Of a stretch of 64,000 bases of DNA, positions 1 to 7,218 are shown one piece after another. The stretch spans positions 868,001-932,000 of the forward strand of contig NZ_JAGGNW010000011.1 of NCBI RefSeq assembly GCF_018614875.1. The letters run 5' to 3'. Made by a program: the position numbers and the translations under genes. Within the stretch, counting starts at the first letter, position 1. Each line of letters begins with the position of its first letter. The notes under the pieces were generated by a model. The model had not been told where the DNA came from and did no database searches. It was given only the letters and a program-made list of their open reading frames with translations. Origin of the DNA: Variovorax paradoxus. GTDB lineage: Bacteria; Pseudomonadota; Gammaproteobacteria; Burkholderiales; Burkholderiaceae_C.

Positions 1-369
1 GGCGCGCAGCGCAATGCCGCCGACCAGCGAACCCAGATTGAGATTGAAGGCATAGCTCGTCACGGCAATGGCCCAGCTGCGCCAGCGGGGCACCCGATGC
101 CGCGTATGCCGCCTGCCGATCAGGTCGTAGCAGCCATAGAGCGCATGGCTCGCGGTTGCGACTCCCCATACCCCCAGAAGCAACATCGCCGGATAGCGCC
201 GGAGTGCTTCCCATGCGCCCGCCCAGTCGACCTTGTGCGCATGCGACAGCAGCAGGCCCAGCACCGCGAGTCCCAGCAGCGGCAGCAGCCATCGGCGGCA
301 GCGGCGCCAGAGCGACGGTCTGCCGGCCAGCTGGCCCGCCGCCGGAAGCGTGGTCGCATCCTGGTTCAT
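1..369 (-). CDS. UPF0104/YbhN-like membrane protein, 3' part off the left edge
   Basis: Reading leftward from the ATG at 367-369 the frame is open to base 1, giving 123 residues that start MNQDATTLPAAG. After a basic stretch (LWRRCRRW) come hydrophobic segments at about residues 30-41 and 57-72, and the visible end reads NLNLGSLVGGIALR, which resembles the GG-R signature of the lysylphosphatidylglycerol-synthase-type transmembrane family (UPF0104, YbhN). The start codon overlaps the stop of the upstream kinase (ATGA), so it is probably the third gene of the kaiC operon. Family members are multi-pass inner membrane proteins of mostly unknown function. Family call is from motif memory only. Confidence 0.6.
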   Translation of the reverse strand, partial: MNQDATTLPAAGQLAGRPSLWRRCRRWLLPLLGLAVLGLLLSHAHKVDWAGAWEALRRYPAMLLLGVWGVATASHALYGCYDLIGRRHTRHRVPRWRSWAIAVTSYAFNLNLGSLVGGIALRA

Positions 370-1913
370 GAAGACCCCAGGATCGAGATCAGCGCCGCCA
401 GGTCGAGCGGCTTGAGCAGGTGGTGGTCGAACCCCGCCCTCGCAATGCGCTCCTTGTCGCCGCGCTGCCCCCAGCCGGTCAGTGCGACGAGGATCAATCC
501 GGCAAGAGCCGGGTTGGCGCGCAGCCTGAGCGCCAGCTCGCAGCCGTCCATGCCCGGCATGCCGATGTCGAGGATCGCAAGCCCGGGCAGCGGGCCGTCG
601 GCCACCAAGCGCAGCGCGGCATCTCCGCTGTAGGCCACGCGCGTCGATGCACCCATCGATCGCAGCAGGTCGCCCAGGGCATCGGCCGCGTCCCTGTTGT
701 CGTCGACGATCAGCACCGTGCCCGGCCAGGACGCCGGCCAGCCGCGAACGGCCGGCACTGCCGACCGCGGCCTGCCGGTTTCGACGCGGGCGAGCGGCAG
801 GCGCACGCGGAACATCGCGCCCTGGCCGAGGCCCGCGCTCGCCGCCTCGACGCTGCCGCCATGGAGTTCGACCAGGCTCTTCACCAGTGTCAGCCCGATG
901 CCCAGCCCTCCCTGTGCCGCCTTGGAAGTGCCGCTCACCTGCACGAACATCTCGAAGATCGACTTCAGCATGTCCGGCGCAATGCCGGTGCCGTTGTCCC
1001 AGACCTCGACCACGGCGTCACCGCCTTCTTCGCGCAGGACGATCCGGAGCTTTCCGCCGGGAGCGGTGTACTTCGCGGCGTTGTTGAGCAGGTTGGAAAA
1101 CACCTGGGTCAGGCGAACGCCGTCGCCTCGCACGGCAAGCGGCCCGCCGCACAGTTCCGTGCTGAGCGCATGCCTCGCGCCTTCGATCAGTGGCCGGCTC
1201 AGTTCGATGGCATCCTCGATCACCGAGTCGAGCGCGACCGCTTCCATGCGCAGTTCGATCTTGCCGCGCGTGATGCGCGAGACCTCCATCAGGTCGTTCA
1301 CGAGCCGCACCATGTGATCGATCTGCCGGCCCATGAGCTCGTAGTAGCGCCGGGCTTCCGCGGCCTCGTACGGCTTTCGCATCAGCAGCGTCAGCGCGGT
1401 GCTCATCGGGGCGAGCGGGTTGCGCAGCTCGTGCGCCAGCGTTGCAAGGAACTCCGTCTTGCGCTGATCGGACTCGCGCAGGCCGTCGAGCAGGCCGCGC
1501 AGCTGGTACTGCCGGTTGCGCGCCCGCAGCGCCGTGCGAACCGTGCTGATCAGCGAAGCCACCCGCATCGGCCGCTCGATCACCGTGACGTTCGCGAGCC
1601 GGTCCATGGCTTTGACGATGACGGGCGAGTCCGCGCCCTGGCGGGCAAGAACGAGTACCGGCAGATCGGACCACGGAGGCTGCGAGCCCAGCGCTTCGGT
1701 CAGCGCGGCCGCGGCCGGATCGGCCAGCACTTCTTCCGCCAGCATGATCGCGCCAGCGCCTTCCTGAAGCCCCCGCACAAGCTCGCACAGGCTTTCGCAG
1801 GTATGCGCCATGATTTCCGCCCGCGCCAGTACGGCGTTCGCCATGAAGGCATCCCTGGAGGTCGCGGTCCGCAACAGGATGCGCTGCTCGACGGATGCGG
1901 TTGGCGGGATCAC
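366..1913 (-). CDS. Hybrid sensor histidine kinase with degenerate N-terminal receiver
   Basis: 515 residues, no membrane segment, so a cytoplasmic kinase. Residues 10-130 look like a receiver domain without an acceptor Asp, ending in VIERPM where a receiver has its conserved Lys-Pro. A coiled stretch (about 133-155) leads to the HisKA dimerisation helix with the phospho-His in LAHELRNP (H161), the HATPase domain (N box SNLLNNAAKY near 273-282, G box GGLGIGL near 335-341), and a C-terminal receiver with acid pair DD404-405, phospho-acceptor D449 (AILDIGMPG) and LLKPLD. The GTG start overlaps the TGA of kaiC (GTGA), so the two are translationally coupled. It probably takes input from the KaiC-like protein or shares its signal; no DNA-binding output is encoded nearby. 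Confidence 0.9.
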   Translation of the reverse strand: MIPPTASVEQRILLRTATSRDAFMANAVLARAEIMAHTCESLCELVRGLQEGAGAIMLAEEVLADPAAAALTEALGSQPPWSDLPVLVLARQGADSPVIVKAMDRLANVTVIERPMRVASLISTVRTALRARNRQYQLRGLLDGLRESDQRKTEFLATLAHELRNPLAPMSTALTLLMRKPYEAAEARRYYELMGRQIDHMVRLVNDLMEVSRITRGKIELRMEAVALDSVIEDAIELSRPLIEGARHALSTELCGGPLAVRGDGVRLTQVFSNLLNNAAKYTAPGGKLRIVLREEGGDAVVEVWDNGTGIAPDMLKSIFEMFVQVSGTSKAAQGGLGIGLTLVKSLVELHGGSVEAASAGLGQGAMFRVRLPLARVETGRPRSAVPAVRGWPASWPGTVLIVDDNRDAADALGDLLRSMGASTRVAYSGDAALRLVADGPLPGLAILDIGMPGMDGCELALRLRANPALAGLILVALTGWGQRGDKERIARAGFDHHLLKPLDLAALISILGSS

Positions 1914-3421
1914 GATGCGGGCTGCACGTCGTCGAAGGGAACGGGAATGGGAATGGGGATGCCCGTCAGGATGCCTCTGAAATGGCGCAGCGGCTCGCCG
2001 ACCTTGAGACCCGTGGCGGTCATGGAGAAATCGCGGATGGTGCGCTCGTGCGCACCGCCGCGCTTCTTCAGCACCGAGATCGCCTGGCGCACTTCGCCGT
2101 CGAGTTCGAAATAGCGAAGCAGCACCACGGCGTCCGCCAGGTAGCTCGCATCCACGGGCGTCTGCATCTGCGTGCCGATGAGGCCGTGCTGCGCGCCCAC
2201 CAGCAGCGTGGCAACGCCGGCCTGCCCCAGATAGGAAAGCAGTTCGTGGAGCTGCACGATCAGAAAATTCTCGTCGGGCATGGCGTTGAGGTAGCCGTTG
2301 AGGCTGTCGATCACAACCACAGCCGCACCGGACTCCACCACCGCCAGCCGGATCAGGTGCACGAACTCACCCGGAGACAACTCGGCGGGGTCGACCTGCC
2401 GAACCTTGATGCGGCCGGATTCGATGTGCGGGGCCAGTTCCATGCCCATGCCTTCGCAGCGCGTGCGCAGCGTGTGGAGGCTCTCGTCGAAGATGAAGAG
2501 GGCCGCGCACTCGCCGCGCTGCGCCGCGGCCAGCGCGAACTGGACGGCCACCGTCGACTTGCCGGTGCCCGGCGCGCCGACGAACAGCGTGCTCGTGCCT
2601 CGCTCGAGGCCGCCGCCCAGCAGCGCATCGAGCGAATCCAGGCCGCTCGGAATCCGCGCTGGCGCCCGCGTCGAAGAATGCTCGGACGCGACCAGGCGCG
2701 GAAAGACGCGCAAGCCGCCGCGCTCGATCCGGTAGTCGTGGTAGCCGCCGCGGAACTGCTGGCCCCGGTATTTACTGACAATGAGCCGGCGCCGCGCGGC
2801 ACCGTAGTTGGAGTTGATCTGCTCCAGCCGCAAGACGGCGTGGGCGATGCTCTGCACCTGGAGGTCGTGCTTCACGGCGGTCATGTCGTCCAGCAGCAGC
2901 ACCGTGCATTGGCGGCCGGCAAAGAACTGCTTGAGCGCCAGGATCTGCCGCCTGTAGCGCAGCGAGCTGCCGGCCAGCAGGCGCAATTCCGACAGCGAAT
3001 CGAACACCACCCGCGACGGCTTGATCACATCGACGTCCGACAGGATCCTCAAGGTCGTCTCGCTGAGCTCGACCTCGGACGGATGAAACATCGTGTACTG
3101 CTCGTCCGGCTCGAGCGCAGCTGCCGACGGAAGCATCTCGCGCACCTCGATGCCGCTCAGGTCCCACCCGTGGGAATGCGCCACACCATTGAGCTCCTGC
3201 CCTGTTTCCGACAGCGTGACATACAGCACCGATTCGCCGCGCTTCGCGCCCTCGATCAGGAATTGAAGCGCGATGGTGGTCTTGCCGGCCCCGGGAGTGC
3301 CTTCGACGAGGTAGAGGCGATGGGCCGTGAGGCCGCCGCCAAGCACATCGTCAAGGCCGGGAACACCGACTTTCATCAGGCCGTCCTGCATGGACGAGAC
3401 GGCCGTGCCGTCGAGTTTCAT
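1910..3421 (-). CDS. kaiC: KaiC-family double-domain RecA-like ATPase
   Basis: 503 residues with two KaiC domains. Walker A motifs are GTPGAGKTT (41-49, CI) and GAPGTGKST (282-290, CII); Walker B-like strands end in VVFDSLS (about 138-144) and VVVIDSLN. Both domains open with the KaiC signature GLDxxLGGGL. The catalytic Glu pair of cyanobacterial KaiC is only half kept: CI has TLSET and CII has IFDES. A strong ribosome binding site (GGAGGAATAA) precedes the ATG at 3421. No kaiA or kaiB is in the window. In non-cyanobacteria such genes usually sit beside histidine kinases and act in stress or redox signalling, not as a proven clock. It is the first gene of the kaiC-kinase-UPF0104 operon. Confidence 0.9.
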   Translation of the reverse strand: MKLDGTAVSSMQDGLMKVGVPGLDDVLGGGLTAHRLYLVEGTPGAGKTTIALQFLIEGAKRGESVLYVTLSETGQELNGVAHSHGWDLSGIEVREMLPSAAALEPDEQYTMFHPSEVELSETTLRILSDVDVIKPSRVVFDSLSELRLLAGSSLRYRRQILALKQFFAGRQCTVLLLDDMTAVKHDLQVQSIAHAVLRLEQINSNYGAARRRLIVSKYRGQQFRGGYHDYRIERGGLRVFPRLVASEHSSTRAPARIPSGLDSLDALLGGGLERGTSTLFVGAPGTGKSTVAVQFALAAAQRGECAALFIFDESLHTLRTRCEGMGMELAPHIESGRIKVRQVDPAELSPGEFVHLIRLAVVESGAAVVVIDSLNGYLNAMPDENFLIVQLHELLSYLGQAGVATLLVGAQHGLIGTQMQTPVDASYLADAVVLLRYFELDGEVRQAISVLKKRGGAHERTIRDFSMTATGLKVGEPLRHFRGILTGIPIPIPVPFDDVQPAS

Positions 3422-3565
3422 TTATTCCTCCGTGTGCCGGGCAGTCAATGCCTGCTGGAGGATGTTTACCAAGCGGCGAGGGCCCGGAGTTGTAGGGCAT
3501 CGCCCTTCTTCGAGACAAGACAAAGCCACTGCCCGGCAGCCTCGGGCGCCGGCGGCCGGAACGGC

Positions 3566-3745
3566 TCAGGACTTGTCGGGCGTCTTGCGTTCGGCATCAC
3601 CCCGATCTTGGAGCTTCTTGTTCTCGACCTTCTTCATCAGTTCCTCGCCCTCGGTGTCCTTTCCGTCGGTGGGCACGGATTCCTCCTGGGTGATCTCCGG
3701 TTCGTCGGGGGAGCGCTTGCTGCGCTTCGGCGATGGCGTGTTCAT
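3566..3745 (-). CDS. Small Lys/Glu-rich hypothetical protein
   Basis: 59 residues starting MNTPSPKRSKRS, almost entirely charged and polar (EEELMKKVENKKLQ-type run in the middle), predicted disordered and soluble, no cysteine or membrane segment. I chose the ATG at 3743-3745 because AGGAG lies about 8 bases upstream; a longer frame upstream has no such site and odd composition. It lies between kaiC and the CDF transporter on the same strand, near other small stress-type genes (DUF3606, SPW). No function can be given. Confidence 0.6.
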   Translation of the reverse strand: MNTPSPKRSKRSPDEPEITQEESVPTDGKDTEGEELMKKVENKKLQDRGDAERKTPDKS

Positions 3746-3821
3746 GGCTGTTCTCCTGAATGAGCCCCGACAGTGGGATGCCCGCGCCAAGGGAGCGCTC
3801 AGGCAATGGCGGCAACGATCG

Positions 3822-4772
3822 TCAGCCAAGGCCGACGATGCCGCCGGCCCGCGCGGAGGTGGCTTCCACAGGCGCCTCGCTCGCCTCGATGAAAAGCCGC
3901 CTGATCATCGGAAACCGCGCGCGCACCTGATGCTCGATCGCGGCGATGGCGTCGGCCGCTTCGCCGGTGGCGGTGCCTTCCTTGAAGTTCAGGTCGACCA
4001 CGGCCAGGACCTCGTCGGGGCCGATGTACATCGACAGCACGTGGCCGACGTCCTGCACACTCGGCTGTTCCATGGCCAGGCTACGGATGGCCCGCGCGGT
4101 CTCGGGCCGGATGCCCTCGCCGATCAGCAACCCGCGGGCCTGGCTGATCAGCAGCACCGCCACGCCCGCCAGCAGCAGCCCGATCACCACCGAGGCGGCG
4201 CCGTCGAGGGCCGGCATGTCGAGCCGATGGCTCGAATAGATGCCCAGCGCCGCCACGGCCAGCCCCACCAACGCCGCCGAATCTTCGGCAAGCACCGTGT
4301 AGGTGGTGGGATCCTTGCTTTGCCCGAGCGCCTGCCGGAAAGGAGCGCCGCGGGACTGAACGCGAAACTGCCGCAGCGCAATCAGGAAGCTGGTGCCTTC
4401 GAACAGCGCGGCCAGGGCCAGCACCACATAGTTCCAGGTCGGATCGCGCATCGGCTCCGGCTTGCGGATGTGCTGGACGCCTTCGTAGAACGACACGCCG
4501 CCGCCCAGCCCGAAGATGAGCACCGCGACGATCAGGCTCCAGAAGTACAGCTCCTTGCCATGGCCGAAGGGATGCTCGGCCGTCGCCGGCCGCCGGCTCA
4601 GCCGGATGCCCACCAGGAGCAGAACGCCGTTGAAAGTGTCGACCGCCGAATGGATGCCTTCCGACAGCATGGCCGAACTGCCGGTGATGCCGGCCACCGT
4701 GAATTTGGTGGCGGCAATGGCCACATTGGCCGCGATGGCGCCATAGATTGGAAGCTTCGATTCAGCAGCCAT
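3822..4772 (-). CDS. Cation diffusion facilitator (CDF) family efflux transporter
   Basis: 316 residues. Residues 1-215 hold about six membrane helices; the first has no charged leader and the second helix carries the metal site SEGIHSAVDT (HxxxD, near 37-46), followed by the basic/His loop EHPFGHGKE typical of CDF proteins. Helix five has VGLAVAALG and the cytosolic C-terminal domain (about 220-305) has the ferredoxin-like CDF fold pattern with VLAVVDLNFKEG. Members exchange Zn2+, Fe2+, Co2+ or Mn2+ for protons across the inner membrane. The second Asp-rich site expected in helix five (HxxxD) reads DSAALVGLAV, so the metal cannot be assigned. It stands alone, between DUF3606 and the small charged protein on the same strand. 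Confidence 0.88.
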   Translation of the reverse strand: MAAESKLPIYGAIAANVAIAATKFTVAGITGSSAMLSEGIHSAVDTFNGVLLLVGIRLSRRPATAEHPFGHGKELYFWSLIVAVLIFGLGGGVSFYEGVQHIRKPEPMRDPTWNYVVLALAALFEGTSFLIALRQFRVQSRGAPFRQALGQSKDPTTYTVLAEDSAALVGLAVAALGIYSSHRLDMPALDGAASVVIGLLLAGVAVLLISQARGLLIGEGIRPETARAIRSLAMEQPSVQDVGHVLSMYIGPDEVLAVVDLNFKEGTATGEAADAIAAIEHQVRARFPMIRRLFIEASEAPVEATSARAGGIVGLG

Positions 4773-4820
4773 CGGAGGTGCGGCCGCCGGCCCGCTCCGC
4801 GCGCCGTTCAGCCCTTGCCT

Positions 4821-5000
4821 TCAGGGCAGGCCAAGGTAGATCCGCAGGTCGTCCCTGATGGTGCCCGCGGACGCGACCGCCATGCGCAGCCGGGCCTCGC
4901 TGACGCCGAACCACTTGGTCCAGTAGTCGACCTCTTTCAGGTCCGTGATGTCGATTCGCTCGTCGTCCTGTGGAACGCGGATCTCCATGTCGTCCGGCAT
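4821..5000 (-). CDS. DUF3606 small protein
   Basis: 59 residues from the ATG at 4998-5000 (MPDDMEIRVPQDDERID), preceded by GGAG at about 9 bases. The body matches the DUF3606 pattern: an acidic start, EVDYWTKWFGVSEARLRMAV and a C-terminal IRDDLRIYLGLP. The middle is a helix-turn-helix-like segment (WTKWFGVSEARLRMAV), and a DNA- or protein-contact role is often guessed for the family, but none is proven. Such genes are common in stress or desiccation clusters of Burkholderiales. Divergent from the SPW-repeat gene. Confidence 0.8.
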   Translation of the reverse strand: MPDDMEIRVPQDDERIDITDLKEVDYWTKWFGVSEARLRMAVASAGTIRDDLRIYLGLP

Positions 5001-5231
5001 CGCGGGATCTCCAGGTGGGTTGGAGACGAAAGTTTCACCGCCGAAGGGGGCCGCCCTGCCAGCCCGATGCCATGGTTGATGCAGGACATGTTCTACACGC
5101 TGTCTCGTTCCATGGTTTCGGGATGTTTCGTGAACGCGCGGGCCCGAGGGCCGATCGATGCTGCGGCGCCTCATCGCGGAACCCCGCTGAACCGGCACGG
5201 TCCAACCTTTGTCGCGGTTGTGTGCCGCGAC

Positions 5232-5238
5232 AGGAGGT
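5232..5238 (+). promoter_or_regulatory. Ribosome binding site deciding the SPW gene start
   Basis: AGGAGGT, a perfect anti-SD match, lies one base before a possible ATG at 5240 and seven bases before the ATG at 5246. Normal spacing therefore favours the second ATG as the initiator. Confidence 0.75.
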
Positions 5239-5245
5239 AATGACC

Positions 5246-5611
5246 ATGAAGCAAGTGAAGCATTGGCAAGACCCGGTCAACATCGCGCTCGGCGCGTGGC
5301 TGATCGTCTCGCCTTGGGTCCTGGGTTTCCAGGGCGTCAGGTTCGCGATGTGGAGCGCAGTGGCAACGGGTATCTTGCTGGGTGCCGTGGCGCTGGGGGC
5401 GACCCTGGTCCCGCGTGCATGGGAAGAATGGACCGAAGGCGCACTCGCCATCTGGCTCGCCGTGTCACCCTGGGTGCTCGGTTTTGCCACCGTCGAGAAC
5501 GCGATGGTCAACGCGGTGCTCGTGGCCGCGGCCATCCTCGTGCTCGCCCTCTGGGTGCTGGTCACCGACAAGGACTACCTGGGCGGGAGCATGGATCGCC
5601 ACGCGCACTGA
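5246..5611 (+). CDS. SPW-repeat membrane protein
   Basis: 121 residues (MKQVKHWQDP). Two SPW motifs, VSPWVLGFQG and VSPWVLGFAT, each end a hydrophobic helix that is followed by a second helix, giving four membrane segments as expected for the SPW repeat family (PF03779). The conserved N-terminal HWQDxVNxxLGxWL pattern is intact. Function is unknown; the family is found mostly in soil and plant-associated bacteria and is small and inner-membrane. The start was picked by spacing to AGGAGGT. It faces the RND operon tail-to-tail across a hairpin at 5671-5692. Confidence 0.88.
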   Translation: MKQVKHWQDPVNIALGAWLIVSPWVLGFQGVRFAMWSAVATGILLGAVALGATLVPRAWEEWTEGALAIWLAVSPWVLGFATVENAMVNAVLVAAAILVLALWVLVTDKDYLGGSMDRHAH

Positions 5612-5670
5612 GCGCTGGGGCGATCGCGTCGTGAAGAGCGGCCCCGCACGCAGCGCGCGGCGGGGCTGAA

Positions 5671-5692
5671 GGGATGGGCAGCCGCCCATCCC
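5671..5692. terminator. GC-rich hairpin between convergent genes, possible terminator
   Basis: A perfect 9-bp stem, GGGATGGGC with GCCCATCCC and a four-base loop, lies 9 bases beyond the stop of the efflux operon and 60 beyond the SPW gene. There is no T-tract on either side, so termination may be Rho-assisted or the hairpin may only stabilise mRNA ends. Confidence 0.45.
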
Positions 5693-5701
5693 GCCTGAGA
5701 G

Positions 5702-7210
5702 CTATTTCGCTCCATTCAGCGGAGAGGGGACGGGCTGTGCCGTCGATCGCGCAGACGACGATGTCTCGCCCGTCCAGCCGGCTTGCCAGCCACCGCCCAG
5801 GGCCTGGATCAGCGCCACCGCGGCGGCTTGGCGATTCACCTGCAGTTGCACCAGCGTGCGCCTCGCGCCGAGGGCGGCCGCCTGGGCGGTGACGACCTCG
5901 GTGTAGCTCACCTGGGCCGCACGGTAGCGATTGAGCAACTGCTGCTCGGTCTTGTCGGCGGCGGCCGAAGCCTCGCGCCGCAGGCCTTCCTGCTGGGCCA
6001 ACGCGGCGCCGGCAGTGAGCTGGTCTTCCACGGCCTGGAAGGCGGTGAGCACGGTTTGGCGGTAGCGCGCCACGCTGGCTGCGTGGGCCGCCTTGGCAGA
6101 GTCGACGCTGGCGCCGATGGCACCGGCATCGAACACCGCCTGCGCCACCGACAGGCCGAGCGCCCAAAGCGTGTTGGATGCATTGAACAGGTCTTTCACC
6201 CGGCTCGCGCTGCTGCCCACCGAGGCGCTGAGTCCGAAGTTGGGGAAGTAGGCCGAACGCGCAATGCCGATCTGTGCGTTGGCCGCAGCCACCGCGCGCT
6301 CCGCCGCCGCAATGTCCGGCCGGCGCTGCAGAAGCGTGGAAGGCACGCCCGCGGGAATGCCCGGCACCGTGGGCGTCCACTGCGCCGCGGGCAGGCTGAA
6401 GTCGGCGGGCGCCACGCCCACCAGCATGGCGATGGCATGCTCCAGCGTGGTCCGGGTGCGCTGCAGGCCCACGCGTTCCGCCTGCGCATTCACGAGCTGG
6501 GTCTGCGCCTGCAGCACGTCGGTCTGGGCGGCAATGCCGGCCTTGTAGCGGTTGCTCGTGATCTCGAAGGCGCGCTGGTAGCCCTCGATGGTCTGGTCGA
6601 GCAGCACGATCTCGGCATCGGCTTCGCGCAGGGAAAAGTAGTTTGTCGCGAGGTCGCCGACGGCCGACAGGCGTGCCGACGCAAGGTCGGCCTCGCTGGC
6701 CTGCGCATTGGCCTGCGCGCTGCTCACGGCCTGCCGCAGCCGGCCCCACACATCGGGCGCCCAGTCGACGCCGAGCGTGGCCGAAAACGCATTGGCCGCG
6801 CTGCTGGTGCCGCCGACGCTGCCGCTGCGCCTGGCGCTGCCGTCGAGCGAAACCGTTGGAAACAGCGCGGCGCGTTCGCCCCGCACCAGTGCCTGCGCCT
6901 GGGCGTAGTTGGCCACGGCGGCGGCAATGTTCTGGTTCGACACCTGCACGCGGGCCGCCAGCTCGTCGAGCGTGGCATCGCCGAACAGCTTCCACCATTC
7001 GCCGCGGTCGAGCGCATCGGCCGGCGCGGCGGGCAGCCAGCCTTCGGCGGTCTTCTGTTCCTTCCAGCCGGCGGGCATGGCTGCACTGGGCACCTCGTAG
7101 GCCGGGCCCACGGCGCAGCCAGCCAGCAGGGCCGCGAATGCGAAGGCGGACAGCCTGCCGGGCAGATGCGAAAGGAGGCGTTGTCGGTGTTTCATCGCAG
7201 CTTCATTCAT
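5702..7210 (-). CDS. RND efflux outer membrane lipoprotein (NodT/OprM family)
   Basis: 502 residues. The N-terminus has a basic region, a hydrophobic core and lipobox LLAGC (Cys32), so it is a lipoprotein of the outer membrane. Two OEP (outer membrane efflux protein) repeats follow, with the family's paired long helices and conserved RRPDIAAAERAVAAANAQIG near the middle and SYTEVVTAQ near the end. It forms the TolC-like exit duct for the adjacent RND pump. ATG at 7208-7210 is used; ATG at 7195 (MKHRQ) would also keep the whole signal peptide, and neither has a strong ribosome site. It is the last gene of mdtABC-OMF, starting 8 bases after mdtC. Confidence 0.93.
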   Translation of the reverse strand: MNEAAMKHRQRLLSHLPGRLSAFAFAALLAGCAVGPAYEVPSAAMPAGWKEQKTAEGWLPAAPADALDRGEWWKLFGDATLDELAARVQVSNQNIAAAVANYAQAQALVRGERAALFPTVSLDGSARRSGSVGGTSSAANAFSATLGVDWAPDVWGRLRQAVSSAQANAQASEADLASARLSAVGDLATNYFSLREADAEIVLLDQTIEGYQRAFEITSNRYKAGIAAQTDVLQAQTQLVNAQAERVGLQRTRTTLEHAIAMLVGVAPADFSLPAAQWTPTVPGIPAGVPSTLLQRRPDIAAAERAVAAANAQIGIARSAYFPNFGLSASVGSSASRVKDLFNASNTLWALGLSVAQAVFDAGAIGASVDSAKAAHAASVARYRQTVLTAFQAVEDQLTAGAALAQQEGLRREASAAADKTEQQLLNRYRAAQVSYTEVVTAQAAALGARRTLVQLQVNRQAAAVALIQALGGGWQAGWTGETSSSARSTAQPVPSPLNGAK

Positions 7211-7218
7211 TATTCTCT

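Noticed and set aside
420..3763. Long plus-strand frames opposite the kaiC operon
   Set aside because: Composition is that of antisense frames and the opposite strand has clear KaiC and kinase motifs.
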